From the NCBI GenBank assembly GCA_963930755.1, contig OZ005738.1, positions 11,663,655 to 11,727,654 of the forward strand: 64,000 nt of DNA, in the 5' to 3' direction. Within the stretch, counting starts at the first letter, position 1, and each line of letters starts with the position of its first letter. Source of the stretch: Eudasyphora cyanicolor. Lineage: Eukaryota; Arthropoda; Insecta; Diptera; Muscidae. This document shows positions 38,201 to 49,927 of the stretch, piece after piece. A program made the position numbers and the translations under genes. The notes under the pieces were generated by a model. The model was not told the origin of the DNA. It did not search any database and was given only the letters and a program-made list of their open reading frames with translations.

Positions 38201-41200
38201 ATCTCTTTCCTTATCGCGACTGGAACTTTTGCTCGAACGTCCGGAAACACTTCTGCTACCACTACCGCCGCCAGTTGATGATGAACTGGTTCTAGTGGGA
38301 GACTTGCGGCTGGTTTTGTGGCTGCGTTCATTTCGGGCATTCTTGGAGATATCTGCTGCTGTTTGTGACTGACTAGAAGATGAAGCTGGAACATTTGAGG
38401 GATTTTGGGGATGACCGGCTTGCTGCTGTTGTTGTTGTTGTAGTTGCTGACGAGCCAAACGGGGATCACGCTGACGCACCGAACTGATTAAAGCTGAATT
38501 TACAGGATGAACACGGGGTTTGTTGACATTTGCATTAGCTGCTGCCGCCGCAGCCATGTTACCGGATGGAGGAGCGATAGCCTAGAAGGAACAAGTTATA
38601 GTTATATATACCTTGGTTATAGTTAAAATGAAGCTATGCAACAATACAACAAATTAATGTCTGGTAGGTACATAACTATAGTTGTTGTGCGTGTGAGTAC
38701 TTTGGTCTCCTAAATACATAGAAATTGGTTTTTGTTTAAAATATTTTCTAAAAATTTTACTTTTCGTTGGTGAAATTTTGTTCCTCTTTCTCTCCCAATA
38801 TACAGTAAAAATAGGAAAAAAATGACACCAAAAAAGTTAAAACTTTAGAAGAAAATTAAAAAAACCTTATAACCCTAGTTTTCAAAATTGTTGTCGAAGG
38901 GCTGTAAATAACCCTTTCTGGCATCCTAAAACAAAAAGCATTTATTTTGTGGTTTTCTTACTGTGGAGTTGAGCTGAAGATCAAAGAGTTCCTTCTAAGT
39001 GAAGGAAGGTATTTTTGAATAGTCAAGTGAACAAGAAAACGACCTTGAAATCCAACACCAACCAATGCATAACGCGTTTCGTTGGTGTTTAGTCAACTCT
39101 TCGCATGCATTAGCGTTATTCATGCCAAAAATCCACTTGTTATTACCACCAATAAAAGTTATTCCAAATTTACATATAGAAATTACTTTCAATTAAGAGC
39201 AATCTCAAGTCAATCGCCTGCCGCCCTAGTTATTTTTCCCTCGGCCATTCAAAGTTGTTTCTGTTGTTGGTAAATGCTTTGTTTACACGAACAACTATTC
39301 CACTGTTTTTTTTTTAATTTTATGGTAAATTTTCTTTAATTTTACTTATTTCACTTTTGATGGTTGTTCTACAATGGTTCTACACATTGGTTAAGTCGGT
39401 CATGTTGCGACATTTTAAAAATTTCCCCTGCACCCTCTGCTAATTTCGCATTATGCATGCACACAATCGAACAAAAAACGTGCGATGAGTAAACCCCATA
39501 CCAACATTTTTGCGCAGCCATTTGGTAGTGCATTCAGAATGTACGCTTTCATTTAGGTTTGGTTCTGAAGTCTGCTTTTTGACGGTGCAACACTTCAAAC
39601 CGTGGATTTGCGGAGTGTAATAATTTTACAAACGAAATCAAAACCCGGCGGCACCATTTTTACAAACACAGTTAAAAATGCGTTTCAGTGTAAAATGTAG
39701 AAAAAAATTTTACATTTTTGTGCACAAACGAAATCACCATAAAATACTTTTGGCTTTCTAGACTAGAAAAAAATACAAAAATGTATTTCTAATTATAACA
39801 TTTAATTGCAGGATTGGAAGTCTCCTATTAAAATCATAAATATTGGCCAGAGCTTAAGGACAAAATGACGGTTGCCTACGTAACTTCTCTAGCTAAAAGC
39901 CAATTTATACAAAGTGCATCTAAAATACGTTTGGCTTTCTGAACTCGAAAAAAATCGAAAAGTTTTATGGATAATTTATAGCCCATATAATTACATTTAG
40001 TTGAATGTACTACCGTGAATGATCGGCAGTCTCCTTATTGAAATCATGTCTAAACTATTAAAGGTATCTCCGTCAAAAATACAAATTTTAATAAAAAATA
40101 TGCCCATTAAATATATTCGCTGCATGTGAATGCTCACAAAAAATAAGTTTTACGTGCCAGACACAAACATTTTATGTATTTGTTGCTGAGTTATGAGTTT
40201 TAGGAAAATTACCTGCTGTGTTTGCTCATTCATCATGGCTGCATGTAGGTTCGGTCTAAATCCTCGTATATTATGATGATACATGGGTGGTCTTAGGGGA
40301 TTCAAAGCCATACCTTGGGGTCCCATAAAACCTGGCGGCATTACCCCGGGAGGCATGACCTGGGCGGCCATAGGTGGAGGTCTTATACCCACTGTCTGTA
40401 AGGCATTTGCCACCACCAAAGCTTCAACGGGTGGTAAGACACCTTCGGCTGTCTTAGAAAATTGTTTTTCTTGTTCTTCCAAATGTTTCTTGGTTGCCTC
40501 TAGTTCCAATTCCAATTTACGCTTCTTTAATTCCAATAGAGCTCGGGTTTTATCCTGTAAAATTTTTTCCATTTCCGTGGGAATGGTTTGATTTGCCTAA
40601 ATTTTGTTCGTTTGTGAGGTGTGCATAAACCAAAAAAAAACTGTTTTTAATACTTACGGTTTTCAAGAAATTAGGATTAACATGTATTGAAGGTTGTTTT
40701 GCTGTAATCGGCCAATTATTATCCAAACGTTTAACCTTGACGTCTAGGGCATACAGTTTCTGAGCTGAGAATACCTCATTCCAGGTTTGCCGCAAGGCAT
40801 ACATACGTTCTCGGATCTTTTCATTGACCTTCAAACATAATTATAAAGAGCAAAAAAGGTAAAATATATCAAGTATTTTCTTTAAGATTTATAGGAAACT
40901 TAGTCGACCATTTCGTGCAAAAGTGTAAAATCTCGAAAGCGGATTTTGAAATGTTAAATATAAAAATAATCAAACAAAGACAGTGAGATGGGATCAATTT
41001 TGAAATATTGTTGACTTCTTCAAGAATCGCCATCAAACACTTGTTGTGCCCAAGTTTATAGATACTGAGTACGGATTTTATTTGTATATAAGCACTTCAA
41101 AATTGTTATAACCGTAACTCTCTTGCACGAACTGAGCGATATGAAGCCATTCTACTTACCTTTTCAAATACTCCACAAAATAAGCTGACAATGCACTGGC

Positions 41201-44200
41201 TGAAGAGCTGCACATATGTACTTTTGACATTTTTTACAATTGAATCGATTAAATACAATATGGGCAATTTAAATTCTGGAGGAACCTGTTCATAAGTAAA
41301 AATAAATAAGATTGTTGGCAGCAAAAAACACAGACTTGGGTGGTTGGTTGTCCTTTTTAATTCGTTGTTATACATATGACTACTAACATGATATAGTGTT
41401 CTTTCAGTAATATTAAGACTATATATTATTTTTTGCGAGGGAAATAAAACAATTAACTACAATTGTTTAAGAGAGTTGTTTATTTGTTTACATTTTTTTT
41501 AATATCTAAAAACTTGTGATATAGATTTTGATTGTGTATATTTTTTATTTCTGTTTTATTTTTTTTTTTTTTTGCTTTATAATAGTTTAGATATATAACT
41601 TGTCGTACTTTTTGGTCCACTATGTATTTATATATATACATATATTTCACTTAACTTTTGTTTAGTGTGTGTGTATATATAATCTAGACTTTTCTAAAAC
41701 AAAAACTATTTTTTTTTGTAATGCCTTTTATCGGACCCCAGAGTATGTCCGGAATACACCCCCGCCCTACTTTAGAACAAGTACATATCTCTCATTTCTA
41801 TTGTATATTAACATTTACAAAGATGACTCACGGTAGTAATACTAATATATGTATGTAAATGCACCACAATTATTTAAGACAAATACTAGCAACAATTCAA
41901 CGGCAAAATTGCTTCGGAAAAAACACAAGACCGATTTTTTGTCCTTCCAAAAATAACTGTATTGCTCTCCGAAATTAATTAATTTTTAATTATTTCTTTC
42001 ATAAGAAGATTTTAACATTTTATATAAAAAAGATCAATCATAACATTCCCAATTTAGCAAAAAATAGGATTTTTTGTAAAATTTATTTTCCGAAAAGATA
42101 TACAATATTTAGTTGAAACGTTTAAAAATAATAATTTTAAAAATCTCTTCTTTTATATATTCTTAAAAGATTATTATTGTGAGGTTTTAAATGTAGATTT
42201 TCATCAGTTTTTGTTTTTCCAATTTTTGCTATATTTTAGTAACCTTATTCATACCCCTCCTGTTTGTTCTGTATTCCGAGAGCGGATTGAATCCGTATTT
42301 CTATCTAATTCATAAAATTGTCCATAATTTCTGTTTGAGGACTTTCGAAGATTTCCTGTAAACTCAGATTGTCTTTATTTCCCCATTGAAACATATTTAA
42401 TACATTCGAAATATATTTAGTAACTCGATTCTGAGAGGAAAAGCTCTATTCAAATCCACATTCGGAATGCAGAACAGGGGCGACAATCACTCTTATCGAG
42501 AATAAAAGATTGATTTTACAGTTCGCATCAGCAAGTGTAATTGGAGATGGCAGTTTAGGGAAAGGGAAATATAAATCGCTTATCTTACTTGATATTAACC
42601 TTATCAACCTTGATATTTGTAAGTATACTAGGGTGGGTCAATTTTTTTAATCTATTTTGATGGCTTGAAATTATTTTTTGGGCTATTGGTTTCTTCGACA
42701 AGGTTTCTTGGAATGACTCATAGAACCAGAATCGCGATGCGGCCTTGTAAATTGTTTCTCTATTCTTGAATATTTTGGAAAAATATCTATTTTTAAATAT
42801 CCGGGGGCTCGAAATTAATTTTTGAGCTAAGATTTCATCTACAAAGTTTCTTGGAATGACCCATATTACGAGAATCGCGATGTGCCTTTGTAAATTTTTT
42901 CGTCCCCACTACATATAAATATGTATATGTAAATGTACTTTATTATCAATATCTCTAAAATCAATATTGATTATCCGAATTATCAAAACAAAGTTTGCTG
43001 GGTTATCAAGAGACTTTTTTGTGCTACATAGGAATTTATTTGCGCAAAAAAATGCTCAGGTCTATAAGAAAAATGCTAACCCATAACGTTCAGAGGCATG
43101 AGGCAGAGGCAGACTCGAAACGTCTGAGAAGCACTAATTTAAACACAAGTCATGATAAGTTGTAAAAATACTTATAACATTTTTATGAGGACTTCTATCT
43201 GTCTTCTTTGCCCAATAAATGCAAAGGGCACAATAAGTAATATTGCCTGCCATCTGTCGATTTCACTGTGTGTGCAAAATGCGCTTTAAAAATGTATTCT
43301 CGACGAAAATAACCTACCTCGCATAATTTCGACATGCTAAATCGAATGGCATTAACAGTTTTTTCCTGTGACCTCAAAGTTTGCTGGGTAAACAATGAGG
43401 TTAGTAAATTCAAACACAATTTTGGTATAGAGGGCTTCGTAATAGATGTTCCATGTCAAAAAAACAAAATAAAGGAGACTACGATAAGTATTTCTCTCAA
43501 AATGCCTGATTACCCATCTCATCCCCTTGCCCCGGAAAAACTTCCACCAAAAATAATGAGATATCAAAAGTCATAGAAAAAGATGGCTTTTTTGGGTAAT
43601 GTATTCGACAAAAATTATTCCTAAAAAAATCCTTGTAAAAAATCACTATAGGTCCCTACAATACACTTTAATGGCAACCCAGTGATTTTTTAAATATATC
43701 GTATATATCCACAAAGTTTGATGGGTACAGAAAGGTTTAGTAAAATCAGGAACAATTTTAGTATAAAATGCTTCGGAATAGAAGTTACATGTCAATAAAA
43801 AAGGAGACACTTAAAAAAGTATTTCTCCCAAAACACCCGACGCTCCCGTTCACCCCCTTACCACTGGAAATCGCCCTCCAAAAATAATGATTTATCAGAA
43901 GTCGTGGAAATCGATGGATTTTTTGAACCATTTATTATAATTAGTTTAGGAAAGCATTAATAATGCTAAATTAAGTAGCCTTCATCGTCTTCTAATATAA
44001 TTTCTTTGCGGTTTCAAAGATATCTTATATTGCAAAATAATCACATTTTTGGAGAATTTTTTTTTTGGTTCGTGGGTTCCATTCTCACCAGAGACTCTGA
44101 TCTGTCGTTGCAAAACTCCAGCCACATGGTCTTTGTAACCCGGCTTTTCCCAGGACCGTAAAATTAGAATGTAAATTTACTTTGTATTGTAATTCATATA

Positions 44201-47200
44201 AATAAAATTAAAAAATTAATAAAATAAATAAATGAAGTTGCCGTCATCTTCTTTTAATATAATTTTTTCATCTCATCAGCTGTTTCAAAGATATCTTACA
44301 AAATATTGCGAAAGAATCACATTTTTTGATAAAATCTGATTAATCTGAAGACTTCTTCGATGAATAAAAACCAACAAATATATAGGCAGTACAGAACTAT
44401 CGCAGCCGCTGTAAGTCGTCTAACCACTTGACCTCTCAAATTGACCACTTATAGGATTCTTACTTGTCTCATTCTCACAAGAATAATTATTAATATGGTG
44501 TGTTTATAGAGCTAGCGAAATGCCAGACCAGTATGGCGATTGAAAAGCGGTTTCTGGAATTCCTGACAAACGGAGAAATACAACAATTTGAAGCGGCGTT
44601 AGGTTCGGCCATGCCGAATCTTATATACCCTTCACCTTGGATCGCATGTCAATTGTTTTGGGTGCAAATAAACTCATATTACCAAATTTCAACACAATTC
44701 TTTGAAATTTGTTGTTTTTACTGCGTTAAGAAGTCAAATAATCTAGAAGGAACTTTGTATGGGGGCTATATTTCCGAGTAGAAATAATACGGGTACTATA
44801 AACTAACTAGCTAGACCCGGTCCACTTCGTTGCCCCAGATTGAGATTTCCGATCCCGTCAATTTTTGAACCAATCACGAATCCTGCCACCAAATACCTAC
44901 ACACAAAATTACAGCTCTCTCGGGAACAAACAAATTGTTCAAGATATCTCCATTCTTGGCTCATATGAGTAAGGCCACACCCATTGGCCCGATCCCACCA
45001 CTCACGTAGACTGCCAAAGATACATATACACAAAATTACAGCACTCTCGCTCAAAAATTGTGCAAAATATCTTAATTTCCAAATTTGGTTTTTATGGGTG
45101 GGGCCACGCTCACAGGTCCAATCCTCCTATTTTTGGACCAATCACATTGACTTTCAGTTACTTCCAGTTGGACCCCAGAAAGCCCAGGATTGGTGGCCCA
45201 TCTGGGATCACGGTGCGGTCCGGATAGCGACAGTAGGAATCTCGTTAACGAATCTCGTTAAACAAATGATAACTCCAAATTGGCTTATATGGCGGAGCCA
45301 CGCCCTCAGTCAAGATCTTATATAGCCTATGTCACCCGCTAGGCTTTTCTGAAGATTCCCTGAAAATTTCATCAAAATCGGTCCAGCCGTTTTGGAGTCC
45401 ATACACACACACATACACACATCCAATTTTATATTTATTTTTTTTATTTAATTCTCAAATTCTTATTGAACACTTCAACCCAATGATTCATGAACAATTA
45501 TTTGCAGTTCATATTGCAAGACTATGGAACCTTCTTCCCTCCAATATCAAGATTTTTTCAATAACCGCAAGAAAATTTAAGGAAATTCTACTTCGTTACT
45601 ATTCTGACACTGACAAACTTTACATATGTATAAAAGCCTTATAAATTCCATGTGGTTTATGTTTAGAAAATGTGCGTTTTAAGGGTTTTAGTATTAAGTC
45701 TAGTTTACGAAATTTATCTCAATGAATTGTATTCCTATCAATGTATAGTCCAAATATGGGCTTTAGTTGATAAATGAATGAAATAAATAAATAAATATAT
45801 AGATTATACCAAATATCAGCCCAATTCGTTGAAATTTGTTGTTTTTGTTGCGTTAAGAAGTCAAATCTAGAGGGACATTTGTATGGGGCTATATTTCAAC
45901 CCCAAGTTACCTGCAGCTGAAAGAAGTATCTGTATCAAATTTCAGTCATCTAGTTCAATTTGTGTTCCCAAAAATAAAAAACGAAATTAAGAAAAACTAT
46001 CCAAGCGATTACCTAACGAATTAATTTTGGTTTTTTGATTATAGATAATCCATCACCGAGTTATGATGGACACGCCACTCAACTTTTTTTGAGACGCTTC
46101 CGAATAATTGCTGGCGTTGCCATATTGTTTAATGTTTCTTCATGAAATTTTTGCACAATATACTTCGAAAGTTATACTATAATATACCATTGGTTTCAAT
46201 AAAAAAATTGTTAACTGTGTAGTAAAGTTATCCGCCTCCCCCCTAACCCCTCTAAAGACTCACATTCAAAGAAAAAACAAAACGTACCAAAAATTAGTAC
46301 CCGATAACATTAAACCAAAGTACATAGATTTTTTTGGTGGGCTAAATTCTAGCAAAAAATAGCAGTATTAGCCATGATTTCAATGTCTTAAATTCAACTG
46401 ACGTCCGATATAGAATGGACTTTCTTTGTAAGTAGAACTTAGTTTGGCAATATAAAATAATGATATAAACAATTTACATTTTTCAGCGTAATATTGCAAT
46501 AATTTGTAATTAAACCTTTAAATTACAATATATTTCTTAAATATTTCTTCCCAGTTATTTCTAAATTAGGAAAAGGACTTGATTTAACTCTTAAGTATAG
46601 CCCAAAACTGATAAAAAAAACTGATTACACGATGTAACGAAATAAACAATTGTTCTGATGTCTAGTATATATTCCCTTGACAATCACAGTGGGATAAGTC
46701 CACTTTCAGCGAAATATGAATTATGTAATATCATTTTTAAAATGAATAAATACATGTGCTCTTTGTAAAAGATTTGAACTCAATGTACGTCTTTTCACCC
46801 ATAATACAGTTTAAACTGAATTCGTATAAGATATTTCATCGACAATGGTATAATTACCTTTTCTAAGAACAGATTATGCATATTTACCGTTTATAATATG
46901 ACAAAGTAATGAAATAAAGCTACACCGCATCATTTTAGACCCTCAATCGAATGTCATTTTGCAATTACCTGTATCGCGTAACATTTCCGAGTGATTTGAT
47001 AGGAAACAAGTAAGAAAGTTTCAGTCGGGTAAACCGACTAAGGTATACCCTCACTTTGTGAGTAATGTAATATTGTATATTACACAAATTATTCTGTCTA
47101 TTTTTGTGTGAGGTACCAGAAGGGGTTTAAGAAATACACCTATATTTCGCTGAACATTGGATACTTTAAATACATTGCACTGTGCCGAATTGTAACCGTT

Positions 47201-49927
47201 TATATGGACTGGTATATTAACGTTGAGATATTAAATTGTGGTATAATTTGGCCATTTTGTGTGGGAGGTACAAAAAGGGGCGTGGTGATAACGCTCATTT
47301 TTCACTGGACTATAGGCATTATAAAAGCATTACACTGTACAAAATTTCAAGTAATTGTATACACTGATATTAATGTTATAAACTGTTAACTTTTGGTGCA
47401 AAATGGTGCCTTTGTGGGAGAGGTAACAAAAGGGGCGTGACAATAACGCCCATTTTTCAATGGACTGTAGGCACTATAAAAACATTACGCTGTACAAAAT
47501 TTCAAGTATTTTTATACACTGGTATTAATGTTATAAGATTTTAACTTTTGGTGCAAAATGGTGCATTTGTGTGGGAGGTACCAAAAGGAGAGCGGCAATA
47601 ACGCCCATTTTTCACTGGACTGTAGGCACTATAAAAGCATTACACTGTACAAAATTTCAAGTATTTCTAAACACTGGTATTAATGTTATAAGCTTTTAAC
47701 TTTTAGTGCAAAATGGTGCATTTGTGTGGGAGATACCAAAACGGGCGTGGCAATTTCGCCCATTTTCCTCAAGTTGATAGCGACTAACAAACTAATACTA
47801 TGTGTGGAATTTCAGAAGATTCGAATACGTATAATAGCAGTTATTAAAGAATCAATATTTCACAACATTTTAACCCTTTGTGGGGGAGGTACCAGAAGGA
47901 GTGGACCAATATGGCCCATCTTCGAACTTAGCCGGAGATAGAAAAAAATATTACCACATACGAAATTTGAAGTCAATCGGTTACTCCTTTCGAGAGTTAT
48001 CGTGCGCACCAGCCAGCAGACACACAGACAGACAGACAGACGGACGGACATTGCTCATTCGACTTAAAATGACCCAAAACGGATTTCCGCCGAACATACT
48101 TGGGGTCTTAGGTCACTCCTTCGCTGTGTTACACTTTTTTCCGTTTCAAATGATATATACCCTCGTCACACTAACGTGAGGGTATAATTATATCGACAAT
48201 GGTATAATTGCCTTTTCTAATAACAGATCAAACATATTTTCCGTTTATAAAATGACAAATTAATGATGTAAAGCTACTCCCCTTAATTTTAGGCCCTCAA
48301 TCGAAAGTCATCGAATCCAATTACCTGTGAAAATTAGTTGGAATATCAAAACGGATATTTATTTCAGAATTGAAGAAAGCGTAATACGCAAATTACGTTA
48401 ATGGATGATGCAAAGATAAACTTTAGATAATTATTGTTCTTGCAGGAGGCGAATCTGCATCTCTCACCCTTGACAATATACTGACATCGGTCTATTGAAC
48501 GACAATTTGTATAGTGATTTGCATTTACCACAATTTTTTTATGTATGCAACAATTTTCAAAAAAAACATGTTTTAGCAGACATATGGAAGATCTGGTACC
48601 ACAAACAAATGCTAATAAATCATAAACAAATAAAAAATATTTTTTTGCTTAAAATCTAATAATATTTACTGATTGTGTCTGGGGGAAATTAGAAAGGTAA
48701 AGCATTGTCAGCAAAGCTATCCGCCAAATTTTAGCAAGTACTTCTTTAGTCTGTTTTTGTTTATTTAAAAAGTTCAAATTGTTGAAGCTATAATTTTTCC
48801 AGCTTTCCACACATCGTTTGTTTTCCAAAATGTATACACAGAACATATCAATTTTTAATTTGAGATCTACATTGGCTTTATCCGATGTTCTTTCCCAAAA
48901 ATTAAATGAAATAGTGAATATTGCATACAAGAAAAACACTATTTTAGAAAAATAATCAAGTTATATATTACTTTTTTTCAAGGCCATAATACATTGACAT
49001 TTTGAAAGTAAGTCGGATTGTATACACAAATATGTAGGGAGAACCGGCGTTCATTTGAAAGTTATTAAGAATTTTATTAATTTAATCCTATGCATCCCCC
49101 AAAAACCCATTTTAAAACATAGTTGTGTTTCAATCCAGTAAGAAAAAAAGATTAAATTAAGTTAAGATTTGAACAAAGAATGTTAGCATTTTTATGAAAA
49201 AGGAGATAATATTATGACTAACTATCGTCTCATAATTGTAATAATAACGTGCAGTATTGGGTGGGTATTTACAGATTGTGGTGCATTTACATCAATTTTA
49301 ATCACATTTCAATAGAAGCTGGTAATAAAACTTTCTACCAATTCTGAGCCAACCTAGGACAATGTTTTGTGATAGGCCGGTGATATCCCCAGCAAAAAAT
49401 TACGTTGGGGAAGATTTCAATGAGGGTCCAAGGTCATACGACAATATGGTTCAATTTAGCAGGAAACCCCATGACTTTTACATTACAGAGAAATTAAAGC
49501 TTTCACAAAGTTATACATCACCGCGTATTACTTCTATATTTTTGCTGAGGTCCTAAATACAATAGAAATGAGACAAATACTTCCTCAGTGAAAAGTTGTC
49601 GGTGTTCTACTACACCGTCAAACCGCAATTTTTCATGTAATTTACAAATGTCCTTCTTTAAACGTATTTTCTATCAAAGGACAATAGGACGACGAATGAT
49701 ACTATCTAGGTATTATAAAAGAGAAAATTATTGATTCTATTAACCTTGGCTATATGTTGTTCAACGACTTTTACAATAACTGCAGCATATTCGATATTTT
49801 CCTCGGCCAACATGGTGAGCATGTTTATAAGGGGTTTGCTATTGCAGTTCAAGTCCGACAAGCTGGAAAGGTACTCTTCGGCAACGCGTTCCTCACATTC
49901 TCGTTGAGTTTTCGTAGCTATATCCAT
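29299..49927 (-). CDS. Pcf11: Pcf11, pre-mRNA cleavage complex II subunit
   Basis: Binds the RNA polymerase II C-terminal domain and acts in mRNA 3' cleavage and transcription termination. Twelve coding exons join in frame: 49927-49745, 41285-41160, 40828-40658, 40596-40213, 38581-37675, 36473-35876, 35795-35657, 34200-34098, 34016-31600, 31503-31362, 30635-30234 and 30089-29299; about 2120 aa (Drosophila about 1950). The CID (CTD-interacting domain) spans residues 1 to about 140 over exons 1-3 (LPILYLIDSIVKNV, then VKRLDNNWP). A coiled Lys/Glu segment follows (KTRALLELKKRKLELELE), then Met/Pro-rich, RS/Ser-rich and Gly/Pro/RGG-like regions. A zinc finger with CSSCGVRF and HLDWHFRQN is near residue 1535, and a second (CDMCQEKF, then WHLRCA) near 1635. 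The C-terminal tail is acidic and Ser/Thr-rich. Start is the ATG at 49927. Identity is secure; small exon choices could vary. Confidence 0.93.
30785..31025. mobile_element. MITE of the GTTACGAACGAATAG family, copy 2
   Basis: Lies in a Pcf11 intron between exons 10 and 11. The arms are TCAGTTACGAACGAATAG (about 30811) and CTATTCGTTCGTAACTGA (about 30963). Outer blocks GTCATCCCGGAGCGAGTAA and GACGTTTCGTCCGGACGGCA match copy 1 in the opposite orientation. Confidence 0.75.
31140..31215 (-). repeat. Fragment of the CCCTCAC-ended element
   Basis: Reads as the reverse complement of that element's right end: GGAGGGTAATTCATTTGCTA then CGGACCAAAAATGTAACACA. Intronic in Pcf11. Confidence 0.6.
34201..35656. 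repeat. Pcf11 intron with a CCCTCAC-element end fragment
   Basis: An intron of about 1.46 kb. At 34495-34595 it holds an end fragment of the CCCTCAC-ended element (CAGACAGACGGTCACTCCTT, then GTGAGGGTATGA) in plus orientation. Nothing else recognisable. Confidence 0.6.
36474..37674. other. Pcf11 intron without recognised features
   Basis: AT-rich, homopolymer-rich 1.2 kb intron. I see no gene, RNA or repeat boundary in it. Confidence 0.6.
38582..40212. other. Pcf11 intron without a clear gene
   Basis: A 1.6 kb intron. An AAACGAAATCA-type block occurs near 39633 and 39725 and a CTTTTGGCTTTCTRRACT / CGTTTGGCTTTCTGAACT pair near 39747 and 39929, hinting at old duplicated material. No coding or RNA gene seen. 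Confidence 0.45.
41286..42640. other. Pcf11 intron 1, proximal part
   Basis: First 1.35 kb (3' part) of the 8.46 kb intron 41286-49744 that splits the CID coding sequence. AT-rich with poly-T and TATATA runs. No feature recognised. Confidence 0.5.
42655..42902. repeat. ~135-bp tandem duplication in Pcf11 intron 1
   Basis: Two diverged copies sharing GGCTTGAAATTATTTTTTGG / GGCTCGAAATTAATTTTTGA, TTTCTTGGAATGAC, AGAATCGCGATGYGSC and CTTTGTAAATT (or CTTGTAAATT) at the end. Confidence 0.7.
43374..43940. repeat. ~335-bp tandem duplication in Pcf11 intron 1
   Basis: Two copies (about 43374-43600 and 43708-43940) share CAAAGTTTGMTGGGTA, AACACAATTTTGGTATA / AACAATTTTAGTATAAA, AAGTATTTCTC, CCAAAAATAATGA and a GAT(G)GSTTTTTTG end. 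A smaller pair nearby (about 43975-44050 and 44235-44325) shares CATCKTCTTYTAATATAATT and CAAAGATATCTTA. The segment seems to have grown by local duplications and then decayed. Confidence 0.65.
44590..45450. repeat. Degenerate interspersed repeat fragments
   Basis: Two stretches in the style of insect interspersed repeats. One is at 44600-44790 (GTTCGGCCATGCCGAATCTT, then ATATACCCTTCACC). The other, 44813-45430, has internally repeated CACAAAATTACAGCWCTCTC blocks and ends in AAAATCGGTCCAGCCGTTTT and a CACACA run. AAATYTGTTGTTTTTRYTGCG, then TTAAGAAGTCAAAT occurs both at about 44708 and at 45833. Family not determined. Confidence 0.55.
45500..45622 (+). pseudogene. Non-LTR retrotransposon reverse-transcriptase tail fragment
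   Basis: About 40 codons in one plus-strand frame read FAVHIARLWNLLPSNIKIFS, then ITARKFKEILLRYY. This fits the 'R-x-WN-x-LP-x-x-I ... F-K-x-x-L' pattern found at the C-terminal end of many non-LTR (Jockey/CR1-like) reverse transcriptases. No upstream RT domain is readable, so it is a 3' remnant. Confidence 0.6.
46845..46980. repeat. Direct duplication, left copy
   Basis: Starts TCGACAATGGTATAATTACC and ends near GCAATTACCTGT. It matches 48192-48335 at most positions, with the modular element 47006-48187 between the two copies. Confidence 0.8.
47006..48187 (+). repeat. CCCTCAC-ended modular repeat element, copy 2
   Basis: Nearly the same sequence as copy 1 (23967-25008) but with one more internal unit. 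GTGGGAGGTA-type anchors are near 47105, 47261, 47415, 47569, 47724 and 47881, spaced about 155 bp. It has the same start (ACAAGTAAGAAAGTTTCAGT), a shorter (CAGA)n run, and the same inverted end (CTCGTCACACTAACGTGAGG). Non-coding, in Pcf11 intron 1. Confidence 0.85.
48192..48335. repeat. Direct duplication, right copy
   Basis: Starts TCGACAATGGTATAATTGCC; continues with AACAGAT, CCGTTTATAA, TGTAAAGCTAC and CCCTCAATCGAAAGTCAT; ends near CCAATTACCTGT. Diverged copy of 46845-46980. Confidence 0.8.
48336..49744. other. Pcf11 intron 1, distal part
   Basis: About 1.4 kb up to the exon 1 donor (AAG|GTTAAT, read on the minus strand). No gene or clear repeat seen. Confidence 0.5.

Noticed and set aside
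43334..43576. 80-aa plus-strand frame in Pcf11 intron 1
   Set aside because: It lies on one unit of a decayed tandem duplication and the second unit does not keep the frame.
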